Shown: positions 15,858-24,947, numbered from the stretch's first letter. The stretch: DNA of 64,000 bases from an uncultured Ruminococcus sp. (GCA_902766885.1 CACXFS010000010.1:1-64000), one strand, 5' to 3'. Made by a program: numbers and translations. The notes: generated by a model not told the origin, from the letters alone.

Positions 15858-17285
15858 CTAAAATCTGAAATCACGCTTATTGTTGTTTGCAATGTCGGCG
15901 ATATGCTCGGTTGCAATTTTTCTTACCTTTTCGTTCGGAATCTTCAAAAGCTCCTTTTCAATGAGCCTTTCGCCGATTTCCTTTGTTTCTTCGCTTGCGT
16001 AGTCCATAAGGTACTCCTCAAGCGTCATAAGTGCGTTGGGGTGACAGCAGTTCTGAATCTGACCGTTCTTGCAAAGCGACATAAAGCGGTCGCCCGTTCT
16101 GCCCTCTCGGTAGCAGGCGGTGCAGAACGACGGAATGTAGCCAAGCTCCATAAGCCACCTTACAACCTCATCAAGACTTCTTTGGTCGGACACGTCAAAC
16201 TGCGCCGAGTTTTCGTCCTCATCTTCCGGCTCAACGTAGCCGCCAACGCTTGTGCGTGACGCACCGCTGATTTGCGAAACACCGAGTCCGAGCACCTTTT
16301 CACGCACGCTCTGGCTCTCTCTTGTCGAGATAATCATACCCGTGTACGGCACGGCAATCCTGATGATTGCTACGATTTTTGCAAAGGTTTCGTCGTCGAT
16401 TCCGTTGTCGAACACGTCGGGGTCAATATCGTCGGCACGTCTGATTCTCGGCACACTTATGGTGTGGGGTCCTACACCGTGTACCGCCTCAAGGTGCTCG
16501 GCGTGCATTAAAATACCCGCAAGCTCGTAGCGGTAAAGCTCAAGTCCGAACAGAACGCCGATTCCTACGTCGTCGATTCCGCCCTCCATTGCTCTGTCCA
16601 TAGCCTCGGTGTGGTAAGCGTAGTTGTGCTTGGGGCCTGTCGGGTGAAGCACCTCGTAGCTTTCTTTGTTGTAGGTTTCCTGAAACAGAATATACGTTCC
16701 GATTCCTGCCTCTTTCAGCTTGCGGTAATTGTCAACCGTTGTTGCGGCAATGTTGACATTTACTCTCCTGATTGCGCCGTTCTTGTGTTTTATCGAATAA
16801 ATCGTCTTAATGCAGTCTAAAATGTACTCAATCGGGTTGTTGACGGGGTCCTCGCCTGCCTCAATTGCAAGGCGCTTGTGTCCCATATCCTGCAACGCAA
16901 TGACCTCGTTTTTAACATCCTCCTGTGTGAGCTTTTTGCGGCAGATGTGCTTGTTCTTTGCGTGGTAGGGGCAGTAAACACAGCCGTTTACGCAGTAGTT
17001 TGAAAGGTAGAGCGGTGCAAACATTACGATTCTGTCACCGTAGAAGTCCTTTTTAATCTGCTTTGCAAGGGCGTAGATTTCGTCAAGCTTTTCCTTGTTT
17101 TCGCAGGCGAGAAGCACGCTTGCCTCCCTGTGGTCAAGTCCTTTTCTCAGTTTTGCTTTTTCAATGATTTTGTCGATAAGCTCAAGGTTGTCCTTGTTTT
17201 CGTCGGCATATCTGAGGGTGTCTTTAATCTCATCGTCGTTAATAAATTCCTCGGCTTTGAGGGAATTTTTGTCATACTTTGGCAT
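15858..17285 (-). CDS. hydG: [FeFe] hydrogenase H-cluster radical SAM maturase HydG
   Basis: Radical SAM tyrosine lyase (475 aa) that splits tyrosine and delivers Fe(CO)(CN) units for the H-cluster. The N-terminal radical SAM cluster motif is CVYCPYH with the preceding Cys in NYCVNGC. The C-terminal extension carries CTACYREGRTG and NCCHPNA, ligands of the second, dangler-iron cluster. I chose the ATG at 17285, preceded by GGAAAGGAA; an upstream ATG at 17318 lacks a ribosome site. It sits between hydE and hydF in a maturation operon. Confidence 0.96.
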   Translation of the reverse strand: MPKYDKNSLKAEEFINDDEIKDTLRYADENKDNLELIDKIIEKAKLRKGLDHREASVLLACENKEKLDEIYALAKQIKKDFYGDRIVMFAPLYLSNYCVNGCVYCPYHAKNKHICRKKLTQEDVKNEVIALQDMGHKRLAIEAGEDPVNNPIEYILDCIKTIYSIKHKNGAIRRVNVNIAATTVDNYRKLKEAGIGTYILFQETYNKESYEVLHPTGPKHNYAYHTEAMDRAMEGGIDDVGIGVLFGLELYRYELAGILMHAEHLEAVHGVGPHTISVPRIRRADDIDPDVFDNGIDDETFAKIVAIIRIAVPYTGMIISTRESQSVREKVLGLGVSQISGASRTSVGGYVEPEDEDENSAQFDVSDQRSLDEVVRWLMELGYIPSFCTACYREGRTGDRFMSLCKNGQIQNCCHPNALMTLEEYLMDYASEETKEIGERLIEKELLKIPNEKVRKIATEHIADIANNNKRDFRF

Positions 17286-17338
17286 AATAAATTTTTCCTT
17301 TCCAAGCTTTATTTGCATAACTTATAATATAATTTATA

Positions 17339-17373
17339 ATTCCGAATTACGCATTCCGAATTCCGAATTGAAT
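17339..17373. repeat. Dispersed repeat, family D
   Basis: ATTCCGAATTACGCATTCCG repeat ending exactly at the hydE stop codon, between hydE and hydG. Confidence 0.65.
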
Positions 17374-18417
17374 TTACTCCGAATAATCTCCTCTGTCGGT
17401 TACGATTTTATAGCCTATCGACTTCATACGGTTTGACAGGCATTTTATGCACTCGGCGGCTTCGTCGCCTGTGCAGATTTTGTTGTCGTAGAGCAAATAA
17501 TCTGCCCTGTGCTCGGTCGGCGAGAGGTTGGGCATCACTACGTTTGCACCGTGCAGAACGCCCTTTTCCCTGCCCTGTCCGTCGGCTGTACCGAGAGCCG
17601 TTGTCGCAGGCAGCAGCACTTTAGGCAGCATAAGGCGCACAAGTGAAAGCAGTACGAGCGTAAGGCGCACACTGCCGCTTTTTTCGTTTGCAAAAGGAGT
17701 GTCCTTGTGAGGAATGAACGGACCTATGCCGCACATCTGAGGGTTTAAGTCCTTTAAAAATAGCAAATCCTCTGCAAGCGTTTCATACGTCTGATAGGGC
17801 GAGCCGACCATAAATCCTGCGCCCGTCTGGTAGCCGATTTTTCTCAGCGTGTAAAGGCAGTTTTTTCGGTTTGCAAGCGACATTTCGCTCGGGTGTAGCT
17901 TTTTGTAGTGCTCCTCGTTTGCCGTTTCGTGGCGCAGAAGGTAGCGGTCTGCACCCGACTCAAAAAGCCGTCTGTAGCTTTCCTCAGTCCGTTCGCCGAG
18001 CGACAGCGTAACGGCGCAGTCGGGATAGAGCGACTTGATTTCACTTACAATATCGCACATAACCTCGTCGGTATAATAGCCGTCCTCTCCCCCCTGCAAA
18101 ACAAAGGTGCGAAAGCCGAGCGAGTAGCCCGAATTACAGCAGGACAAAATCTGCTCTTTATTAAGGCGATAACGCACTGCGCTTTTGTTCGAGCGGCGAA
18201 GCCCGCAATAAAGGCAGTCGTTTTTGCAGTAGCTTGAAAGCTCGATAAGTCCACGAATGTAGATTTTATTTGAGAAGTGATCAAGCGACTTTTTCTGCGC
18301 CTTTTTGCGCAGGACTTCAAACTCGCTGTCGTTTATTGTTTCAAGCAGGAACGCAAGCTCCTGTTTTGAGGCTGTGCCTGTGGATTCAATTTTTTCGATA
18401 ATTTCAATATTGTTCAT
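17374..18417 (-). CDS. hydE: [FeFe] hydrogenase H-cluster radical SAM maturase HydE
   Basis: Radical SAM enzyme (347 aa) of the biotin-synthase-like class that works on an iron-cysteine complex made by HydG to form the precursor of the diiron H-subcluster. The cluster motif is CKNDCLYC near residue 63, followed by VLQGGEDGYY and the barrel motif GIGPFIPH. It lies upstream of hydG and hydF and downstream of the TM1266-type regulator, separated from it by a repeat element of about 350 bases. No promoter is obvious in the repeat, so hydE may depend on upstream read-through. Confidence 0.95.
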   Translation of the reverse strand: MNNIEIIEKIESTGTASKQELAFLLETINDSEFEVLRKKAQKKSLDHFSNKIYIRGLIELSSYCKNDCLYCGLRRSNKSAVRYRLNKEQILSCCNSGYSLGFRTFVLQGGEDGYYTDEVMCDIVSEIKSLYPDCAVTLSLGERTEESYRRLFESGADRYLLRHETANEEHYKKLHPSEMSLANRKNCLYTLRKIGYQTGAGFMVGSPYQTYETLAEDLLFLKDLNPQMCGIGPFIPHKDTPFANEKSGSVRLTLVLLSLVRLMLPKVLLPATTALGTADGQGREKGVLHGANVVMPNLSPTEHRADYLLYDNKICTGDEAAECIKCLSNRMKSIGYKIVTDRGDYSE

Positions 18418-18454
18418 AGTTTTTAATAACGTTGTAAAGATAAACCATAGTTTT

Positions 18455-18790
18455 TCGAGTGTGGAGTGTGGAGTTAATGGTCGCTTCGCTCCTGATTTGT
18501 AATGTTGCGTGTTATTAGGAAAGATTTAACGCTGAATTTATATTGATATATAGGTAACGTTTCGGGACGTCAGGGATGCCGTCCCCTACGGCGATACAGG
18601 AAACGTTTCAGTTACAGTCGTAGGGACACGGCGTGCCGTGTCCGCAGTGATTATCAAACGCAACCGATTATATCAACATTAATGTAACAAACTTTTCCGT
18701 AGGGGACGGGTTCCTACACGTCCCATTCACAAAAATTGCCTTGCAATTTTTGTGTGGACACGGCTCGCCGTGTCCCTACGTAAACGTTGC
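18455..18790. repeat. Mosaic repeat element (inverted A centre with shared arm)
   Basis: Begins with GAGTGTGGAGTGTGGAGTTA and the arm TGGTCGCTTCGCTCC...GTGTTATTAGGAAA, the reverse complement of the right arm at 10140-10257. This joins a full inverted family A unit set (GGGACGTC...CCGTCCCCTACGG, GGACACGGCACGCCGTGTCC, AAAATTGCAAGGCAATTTT). The same arm thus flanks either an A or a B centre. The 412-base gap between hydE and the regulator gene holds nothing else. Confidence 0.75.
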
Positions 18791-18829
18791 TATAATTCAC
18801 CGCTAAATTCTGGTTTAAATGCATTTGTG

Positions 18830-19090
18830 TTATTTCTTTGAATATGCAGTTTTTACCGTTACGCCCGACAGTCTGCCGAGCTTTCCCGAAACGGAGCTTA
18901 TAACGTCAAGCTCTGCATCAATTACGATGCTTATTATGCTTATGTTTTTCTGTCTGTACGGGATTCCAAGCCTGCCGATTATGCAGTCGGCGGCGGTATG
19001 TAAAATTTCGTTAATCTGCGGTGTTGAGTCGGGATTTTCAACAATTATGCTGATGACTGCAACACGTGTTTCGTTTTGGTTTGTATTCAT
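18830..19090 (-). CDS. TM1266-type iron-only hydrogenase system regulator
   Basis: A small ACT/ferredoxin-like protein (86 aa) of the family found beside [FeFe] hydrogenase genes and named after Thermotoga TM1266. It starts MNTNQNETRVAVISIIVEN and has the ligand-type segment INEILHTAADCIIGRLGIPY, with two beta-alpha-beta units. It is believed to regulate hydrogenase expression or maturation, but its mechanism is not established. AAGGTG before the ATG lies inside the last codons of the DUF559 gene, so the two are probably co-translated. Position upstream of hydE supports the call. Confidence 0.88.
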   Translation of the reverse strand: MNTNQNETRVAVISIIVENPDSTPQINEILHTAADCIIGRLGIPYRQKNISIISIVIDAELDVISSVSGKLGRLSGVTVKTAYSKK

Positions 19091-19093
19091 TTT

Positions 19094-19459
19094 TCACCTT
19101 GAGTTCAATTTTTCCTTTACGATATTATCTATGTATTCACATACTTCATTAAATCTTTCATTCAAAACATTGTTTGGTATTCTTAAAACCGTTAGATTTC
19201 TTTCTTCAAGCTTTTTGGTTCTTATTTTATCGTATTCACGACCTTTATCTTCATAGTGTTGTGAACCGTCAAGCTCAATTACCAATTTCGCTTTTGAACA
19301 GTAGAAGTCAACAATATAGTTATCAATCACTTTTTGACGCAAAAAACGAACAGGGTAAGTTCTTAAAAAATCATACCAAAGGTGTTTTTCTTCTTTGGTC
19401 ATATTTTTTCTTAAACATTTCGCCGTTTTAGTGAGATTTGGATTGTGTTTATAGTTCAT
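19094..19459 (-). CDS. DUF559 endonuclease-like protein
   Basis: A 121-residue protein of the DUF559 / very-short-patch-repair-like nuclease fold. The fold shows in LRKNMTKEEKHLWY, FLRQKVIDNYIVDFYC and VIELDGSQHYED, with the Glu/Asp/Gln pattern of the restriction-endonuclease core, then a TVLRIPNNVL strand. Function is unknown, perhaps DNA repair. I chose the ATG at 19459; the open frame continues upstream into repeat sequence without a good ribosome site. It ends 3 bases before the hydrogenase regulator start and supplies its ribosome site, an unexpected partner. Confidence 0.8.
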   Translation of the reverse strand: MNYKHNPNLTKTAKCLRKNMTKEEKHLWYDFLRTYPVRFLRQKVIDNYIVDFYCSKAKLVIELDGSQHYEDKGREYDKIRTKKLEERNLTVLRIPNNVLNERFNEVCEYIDNIVKEKLNSR

Positions 19460-19504
19460 TGTTTTTCTCTCAATAAATTCATAAATAGGAAACGTTTTGA
19501 AACC

Positions 19505-19626
19505 CTCCACCGCAAAGCGGTCCCCCTCCCTTTGACAAGGGAGGCTTACTCTCGCAGAAGTAATCGTTTTGATTAAAAAGTTTTCCTGTCTGCGTCCCCC
19601 TTGTTAAAGGGGGATTAAGGGGGATT
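19505..19626. repeat. G-rich palindromic repeat element
   Basis: CCGCAAAGCGG, CCTCCCTTTGACAAGGGAGG and CCCCCTTGTTAAAGGGGG follow one another within about 120 bases. It looks like another MITE or REP family with a single copy in the window. From here to 19791 I see only this, the terminator at 19641 and A+T-rich sequence. Confidence 0.55.
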
Positions 19627-19637
19627 CATACAAAAAC

Positions 19638-19664
19638 AAAAGCGGTGTCAAAAGACACCGCTAA
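19638..19664 (-). terminator. Terminator of the SPFH/zinc-ribbon operon
   Basis: AGCGGTGTC and GACACCGCT form a stem. On the minus strand it is followed by TTTTGTTTTTG, placing it downstream of the gene ending at 19792. Confidence 0.75.
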
Positions 19665-19791
19665 ACAATTACTTATAATATGGGACAGGTGCAAAAGGGT
19701 GCACTTATCCGTCATAAAAGCCCTGCGTTGTCTTATGCGTCAATTAAATTTCAGCGTCAGAACTGCATTTTGCAAAGTATTTAATTGTAAT

Positions 19792-20604
19792 TTAAAAGCT
19801 TCTGCTTCCGCCGCCGCTGGAGCCGCCGCCGCTTGACGAACCGCCTGATGAGCCGCCGCTTGATGAAGAAGACTCCGTTGTTACGGTAACATGCTTTGTA
19901 AGGAAAATATCCTGTCTTTCCGTAAGATTAGTTACGCTGTTTGAGTGCAGGTCGTATGAGCCTTCCTTACCGCTGTTCTTGTATTTATGGGCAACAACGA
20001 ATACAACAATTGTTGCAGTTGCAAGCGCAACGACTCCAAAAATTATTCCGTAGTGCTTTAGCACATAAAGCAGAGCGTTGTCCTCTTTTTCCTGAATATC
20101 AATGTTTTCGTTCGACTCGCCCTCGGGAATACCGTAGTCATAATACTCTGACGAATAGCTGATAAAACTGAGCGCCGCATCGTAATAAAGTCCTTCTTTC
20201 AGACAGCTCTGCACGTCGTCAAGAATTGTATCCACACGATTGTCGCTGAAGTAGTACATCGCATCGCCCTTGGTTCGGAAGTCAACTGCTCTGCCCTCCA
20301 TATCAATTGTGAGCATAACTCCTGCGGTTGTTTTGCCGTAGTTATCGGCATAGTACCTGTTTGTGTGCGGCTTGATGTTATCTGCGTCATAGCCGTCGTA
20401 ATTTGTGTAAATAACAGCCATCCAGCCTGTTTTTTCGCTCAGTGCGTCAAGCTGACTCTGTAATTCGGCTTTCTCGCTGTCAGAAAAAAGAGTTGCATTG
20501 TCGGTGATAACTCCGCTTGCCTGTGCAAAAACACAAACAGATGTGCAGAGAATAAGCATTACTGCGCAGAAAAGAGCCGAAATTCGTTTAGTGTATTTCA
20601 TCAT
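19792..20604 (-). CDS. TPM-domain membrane protein (YdjH/YgcG-like)
   Basis: A 270-residue protein with a signal peptide (RISALFCAVMLILCTSVCVFA) and an extracytoplasmic TPM domain (DNATLFSDSEKAELQSQLDALSEKTG onward, about residues 35-160). A transmembrane segment follows near residues 195-215, then a cytosolic tail ending in a Ser/Gly-rich stretch. TPM domains are linked to membrane-protein quality control and protein-phosphatase-like folds; the activity here is unknown. The start ATG overlaps the stop of the upstream zinc-ribbon gene (ATGA). With the next two genes it resembles the Bacillus ydjGHI envelope-stress cluster. Confidence 0.82.
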   Translation of the reverse strand: MMKYTKRISALFCAVMLILCTSVCVFAQASGVITDNATLFSDSEKAELQSQLDALSEKTGWMAVIYTNYDGYDADNIKPHTNRYYADNYGKTTAGVMLTIDMEGRAVDFRTKGDAMYYFSDNRVDTILDDVQSCLKEGLYYDAALSFISYSSEYYDYGIPEGESNENIDIQEKEDNALLYVLKHYGIIFGVVALATATIVVFVVAHKYKNSGKEGSYDLHSNSVTNLTERQDIFLTKHVTVTTESSSSSGGSSGGSSSGGGSSGGGSRSF

Positions 20605-21692
20605 AAGAACAGCAAACCTCCCAGCAGACCGAGTGCAAATACTGCAACGGCGATAATAGCAAAGAGAATTGCAAGCTTTGCTTTTGAGGTGGGCAGCTTG
20701 CCGTAGGTTTTGCCCGTCTGACCGTTGATTGCAAACGGGTAAATCTCGCCCTTGTACTTGTAGGTAACAACCCATACGGGAAGAAGGGTGTAGTTCCACG
20801 ATTCAAGGTCAATTTTATCGTTGTAGTTTTCGACCTTGATTGCCGAAAACTCTTTCATTGTATCCTTTAAAAGCTGCTTACAGTACTCCTGCATACGCTG
20901 TTGAACAACGGCATTTACGTCGCTTTGCTCAAGGTCACGCTTTTCAGCCTGAAATCCCGAAAGGTAGGACATTGAAAAATCGTGAGCCTGCGACAAATCA
21001 AACGGGTGAACGCACTGGAGCATATCTCTGTCCTGACTTTTCAGCGCACGTTCAAAGACGTTTTTGACAATCAGATCACCGCTTCTTACAAGGCGGTAAA
21101 CGCTTGTTTCGGTGTAGCGCTTATTGCCCACACTGTAGGTGCGCACCTTTTCGCCTGTTGCGGTCATGTTTGCCTGTCGCTGAGAGTCAACATACCAGTA
21201 CGGGAAGTAAACTCCCGTAAGCTTTTCAAACTGGTTTTTGCTTGCAAAGCCCTTGGCAAGAAACCATTTTTTCTTGCACATTTCAAGGAATTTTTCAATT
21301 GCCTTTTCCTTTGAAAGTGCAAAGGGAATGATTCGGTTGGGTTTGAATTTACCCGAAAGTCTGCCGCCGAGAACAACGGGGTTCTGGCAGTAGAAGCAGG
21401 TTGTTGCGGCAGTTGACGCTGTTGTGACAACCTCTGCGCCGCAGCTCGGACAGGTGTAGACAACTGCGTCCTCAACCTCTCCCTCGTCCTGCTGATTCTG
21501 CTGAGCCTGCTGTTGCGCCTGCTCCTCAGCCTTTTCAGCCTGACTTTGTTTTGCCTCACGCTCGGCATAAATCTGCTGAATCTTCTGTTCTTCAAAATCC
21601 GACATACAGTATTCGCAGCTGAACATCTGCTTGTCGGGATTGAATTTCAGCGGACCGCCGCAGTTAGGACATTTATAGTTAACTGTAGCCAT
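20601..21692 (-). CDS. Zinc-ribbon membrane protein (YdjG-like)
   Basis: A 363-residue protein with two N-terminal zinc ribbons, CPNCGG..CEYC near residues 8-29 and CPSCGA..CFYC near residues 80-102. A Gln/Glu-rich, probably coiled linker (residues 45-72) separates them. The middle domain contains GVYFPYWYVDSQ and LLPVWVVTYKYKGEIYPFAINGQTG, and two hydrophobic stretches close the protein. It matches TFIIB-type zinc-ribbon proteins such as B. subtilis YdjG, which partner SPFH and TPM proteins. No enzyme motif is visible. It is translationally coupled to the TPM gene downstream. Confidence 0.82.
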   Translation of the reverse strand: MATVNYKCPNCGGPLKFNPDKQMFSCEYCMSDFEEQKIQQIYAEREAKQSQAEKAEEQAQQQAQQNQQDEGEVEDAVVYTCPSCGAEVVTTASTAATTCFYCQNPVVLGGRLSGKFKPNRIIPFALSKEKAIEKFLEMCKKKWFLAKGFASKNQFEKLTGVYFPYWYVDSQRQANMTATGEKVRTYSVGNKRYTETSVYRLVRSGDLIVKNVFERALKSQDRDMLQCVHPFDLSQAHDFSMSYLSGFQAEKRDLEQSDVNAVVQQRMQEYCKQLLKDTMKEFSAIKVENYNDKIDLESWNYTLLPVWVVTYKYKGEIYPFAINGQTGKTYGKLPTSKAKLAILFAIIAVAVFALGLLGGLLFL

Positions 21693-21759
21693 AGTGTACC
21701 TCTCAGATTTATTCCGTAGGGGCGACCCTGCGTGGTCGCCCCAAACTCCACACTAAAAA

Positions 21760-23022
21760 TTATGCTTTAGTTCCGCACTCGGGGCAGAATTTTGCGTTTT
21801 CGTTAAGCTCGGCACCGCAGTTTGTGCAGAAACGCTTTTTAGGTGCTTCGGGCTTTTTAGAGCCGCATTCCGAACAGAATTTGCCTGTATTTACTGCGCC
21901 GCAGGCACAAGTCCAGCCTCCTGCGGGAGCGGCTGCCTGAGGAGCGTTCTGCTGAGGAGCTGGCTGTTGAGCGTACTGCTGAGGTGCGTTCTGCTGATTG
22001 TACTGCTGTGGGTCGGGCGTCTGGCGGTACTGTGGATTCTGCTGATAACCGCCGAGGATATTTCCTCCTGCATTCATACCGATTCCCATTCCCATAAAGC
22101 CTGCCATTGCGCCGTTGGCGTTGGAGCCTGCGTCCTTGAGGCCTTCGGAAATATTGCCTGCAACGTAGCCCTGCTGAACAGCGGCGTCGGAGAGCATTGC
22201 GCCCTTGTTGCGCATATTGATGAGAGCCTGACTTTCTTCGTCGTAGGAAACCTTGATGCCGACAGAAACGACCTCCATACCACGGAGCTGGTTCCACTCC
22301 TCGTCAAGAGTCTGCGACATATACTTGCCGAGCTCACGGCTCTTTGAGGTGATAAAGCTTATGCGGTTTCCGTCAGCAGAATACTGGTTGATTGCAGACG
22401 CAAGCGCCTCGATAAACTCGTCGCTGTACTGCTGGTTAAGCTCCTGAAAATCAACAGCTCTGTTTTCTGTGATTGCGGCTCTCGGAATAACCTCCTGATA
22501 GAACTTGAACGGCTCGCTGATGCGTACCGAATATGTACCGTGTGCACGGATAAAAAGCTCTGAATTATAGAAGTTATCAAAGTAGTTGATAGCGTTGGGA
22601 GTTCCGAACTTGATGTTCTTCATCTCCTGCATATTGAGGTAGAAAACTCTCTGCGACTGTGAGGGAATACCTCCAAACTTTACACGGTTAAAGGTTTCCT
22701 TGAGTGTGTCGCCGAACTGTCCTGCAAAAAGCGAGGGCATTGAGCTGTTGTCCACCTTAAAGTAGCCGGGCTCTGCAGTGAAGTCAACAACCTTTCCGCC
22801 GTCTATAAGCATCATAAACTGATTGTCGTAAACGTGAATGATTGAGCCGTTGGAAACGATGTTTTCACTGCCCTTTTTGTTCTGGCTTTTGCCGTTCTGT
22901 GTAACAAGCTGACCGGGAACAAGACAGGTGTTTTCGCCCATTGGCGACGGCTCGATGACCTCCTGCCAGGAATCTGCGAGTGCTCCGCCGATTGCGCCTG
23001 TGACTGCTCTGATAATACCCAT
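21760..23022 (-). CDS. SPFH-domain protein with C-terminal zinc ribbons (YdjI-like)
   Basis: A 420-residue protein of the YdjI group. The N-terminal part (about residues 20-290) is a band-7/SPFH domain with the TAEPGYFKVDN and YFDNFYNSELFIRAHGTYSVRI segments. A Gly/Met-rich then Gln/Pro/Ala-rich linker (about 295-370) leads to two zinc ribbons, CACGAVNTGKFCSECG and CTNCGAELNENAKFCPECG. In Bacillus this type of protein localises PspA-like factors at stressed membranes. Here it is the first gene of a three-gene minus-strand set. A PspA gene is not adjacent. Confidence 0.87.
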   Translation of the reverse strand: MGIIRAVTGAIGGALADSWQEVIEPSPMGENTCLVPGQLVTQNGKSQNKKGSENIVSNGSIIHVYDNQFMMLIDGGKVVDFTAEPGYFKVDNSSMPSLFAGQFGDTLKETFNRVKFGGIPSQSQRVFYLNMQEMKNIKFGTPNAINYFDNFYNSELFIRAHGTYSVRISEPFKFYQEVIPRAAITENRAVDFQELNQQYSDEFIEALASAINQYSADGNRISFITSKSRELGKYMSQTLDEEWNQLRGMEVVSVGIKVSYDEESQALINMRNKGAMLSDAAVQQGYVAGNISEGLKDAGSNANGAMAGFMGMGIGMNAGGNILGGYQQNPQYRQTPDPQQYNQQNAPQQYAQQPAPQQNAPQAAAPAGGWTCACGAVNTGKFCSECGSKKPEAPKKRFCTNCGAELNENAKFCPECGTKA

Positions 23023-23085
23023 AGTAATACTCCTTTGTTATAAATTTTTTATAAGTGACAGAATGATAAAAATGTTGATTTTTAA

Positions 23086-24120
23086 TCATACGTGTGTACT
23101 ATGTGTCTTTATAATAATATTTTTCAAAGAAAAATGCAAGAAAATACTGAAAATAATTGAAAGAAATATGATGATTGTGTAGTAATACGGCGAATAAGTG
23201 GGGATTTTGCAAAATCGCAAGAGGTTATCAATCGTGACATGCGTCATATAAAGCTCAAGTGAAAGCGCTCCCGCACCTCTTAAAAAGGCTTTAATACGCT
23301 TTAAATTCACCTTTGACAAAAGCCACACACAAATATATATGAGCGAAATTGAAAAAAGTGCAAACTCGTAGCGTAAAAATGAAATTTGCGTTGCGATTAC
23401 GCCGTATCTCTGTAAAATTCCGAAAATATGTACGGCTAAGCCGAGCAGAACAAGGATTAAGTCGCCGATTTTAAAGCTGTCGTTTTTGTAAATACGTCTG
23501 CCCGAATATGCTCCGAACAGGAAAATCGGGAGCCTGTTTACGGCAATCTCGATGTTTGCGTAGACAGTGGGAAACAAAAGCTTTAATGCAAGCGATAAGC
23601 CTATGCTGAACCCAACCGACAGAATGAGAAAGGCGGTTGCATATTTTCCGCTGAACATTTTAAAAATAATCGGAAACGCAAGGTACAATATCACGATAAA
23701 CGCTATGTACCACAGCACCGAGTCGCCCTCAAGCCAGAACGACAGGAAGCCGAAATCGTACAGAAATTCGCCTAAGCTCTCACCCTTTGCCAGCAAGTCA
23801 AGCGCAATCCAGAAAACTGCGCCCCACAATGCGTAGGGAATCAGCACCCTTGACATTCTTTTTCGGTAGAAATTCAGAATATTGCCGTTTTTCGACATTG
23901 AAAAGTAAAGTCCAACGCCCGACAAAAACAGAAAGCACTCAACTCCTACCGAGCTGATTACGTTGTCGTAAGCGAAAGCAACGGGGTAAAGCGAGCCCGA
24001 GCCGTGCTCTTTTATTCGAAGGAAAAAGTGAAAAATCATTATTGAAATGATAGAAAGACCGAACAGCTCGTTTCTGAATCTGCTTACAAGTCCGAGGTTG
24101 AATTTATCATCGGTTTTCAT
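23086..24120 (-). CDS. Acyltransferase 3 family membrane protein
   Basis: An integral membrane protein of 344 residues with about ten hydrophobic segments. It matches the acyltransferase 3 / OafA group, which O-acetylates surface polysaccharides or peptidoglycan. The first segments carry IISIMIFHFFLRI, the FH pair being the likely catalytic His region, and YRKRMSRVLIPYALW, an R-x-R motif typical of the family. I chose the ATG at 24120, one base after the stop of the Tim44-like gene. Longer frames run into that gene. The substrate cannot be read from sequence. Confidence 0.8.
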   Translation of the reverse strand: MKTDDKFNLGLVSRFRNELFGLSIISIMIFHFFLRIKEHGSGSLYPVAFAYDNVISSVGVECFLFLSGVGLYFSMSKNGNILNFYRKRMSRVLIPYALWGAVFWIALDLLAKGESLGEFLYDFGFLSFWLEGDSVLWYIAFIVILYLAFPIIFKMFSGKYATAFLILSVGFSIGLSLALKLLFPTVYANIEIAVNRLPIFLFGAYSGRRIYKNDSFKIGDLILVLLGLAVHIFGILQRYGVIATQISFLRYEFALFSISLIYICVWLLSKVNLKRIKAFLRGAGALSLELYMTHVTIDNLLRFCKIPTYSPYYYTIIIFLSIIFSIFLHFSLKNIIIKTHSTHV

Positions 24121-24121
24121 A

Positions 24122-24904
24122 TTAATACTGCCTTTTTGAAGTTGTCTGCTCACGAACGGAGTCGAACTTCCACGCTCTTTCGTTTGACTCGACAACCGAC
24201 GTTCCGCAGTATTCGCAGAACTTACTGCCGAGGTTTGTAATCGGCGCACCGCAGTTTGGACAGTTTAAGCCGACAGCCTCAGCCGCACCGAATTTTTCGG
24301 CGTCCTGAACGTAGACAAGACCGACTTCATAAACCGTCTGCTGTTTTAAACTTTTGTCGCCGAAAACAACAGCGCTGTTTTCGTCCTCAATGTAGGAATA
24401 AAGTCCTGTTGACAGCTCAAACAGAATCGTCACCGTTGCGCCTGTCTTTATGTAGCGTGCAATCTGCACGTCGTGAATTACAACCTCACGAAAAATCTGC
24501 TTTACGTTTCGGGAATTCAAATCTTCTATTATGCCCTGAACGTAGTTTTTAAGCGTGAGCGAACATTCCTCCGACAGTGCAGAGGCTTTTTTAGTCTGAA
24601 CGGCTGTAAAGTAACTGCGCAAAAGCGACTTTGATTTGTTCTTGTAAAGCTCGTAGTCAAACTGCGGAAAATCACGCATAATCTGCGGAAGATAAACAGA
24701 AGTCATTGCGTGGAGCGAACGTGGAGTTTCGCTCATTTCTTCCTTTTGTTTGTTGATTCCGTCAATAAAACTGTTCGTACCGAAAAGCGAGCGTGAAACG
24801 TCACGCAGTTTGTGTTTTATTGCAACAACTCCGATAAACACCGCAAGCACCAGAATTGCAATAATAACCAATGTTGTGATTAATGCAGAGCTGATAACAT
24901 ACAC
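24122..24904 (-). CDS. Tim44-like zinc-ribbon membrane-anchored protein
   Basis: A 260-residue protein with an N-terminal membrane segment (residues 5-28, LITTLVIIAILVLAVFIGVV) and a Tim44/Lol-type central domain (MRDFPQFDYELYKNKSKSLL onward). A C-terminal zinc ribbon, CPNCGAPITNLGSKFCEYCG, lies near residues 215-234. Tim44-like domains in bacteria bind lipids or membrane-protein complexes; the function here is not known. It shares the zinc-ribbon theme of the 19.8-23.0 kb genes and probably belongs to the same functional set. The acyltransferase gene follows after one base. Confidence 0.75.
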   Translation of the reverse strand: MYVISSALITTLVIIAILVLAVFIGVVAIKHKLRDVSRSLFGTNSFIDGINKQKEEMSETPRSLHAMTSVYLPQIMRDFPQFDYELYKNKSKSLLRSYFTAVQTKKASALSEECSLTLKNYVQGIIEDLNSRNVKQIFREVVIHDVQIARYIKTGATVTILFELSTGLYSYIEDENSAVVFGDKSLKQQTVYEVGLVYVQDAEKFGAAEAVGLNCPNCGAPITNLGSKFCEYCGTSVVESNERAWKFDSVREQTTSKRQY

Positions 24905-24919
24905 CTCATTTCATATGCA

Positions 24920-24947
24920 GAATTCGTAATGCGGAATTCGGAATTAA
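24920..24947. repeat. Dispersed repeat, family D
   Basis: AATTCGTAATGCGGAATTCG repeat in inverted orientation, ending at the aspS stop codon. Confidence 0.65.
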
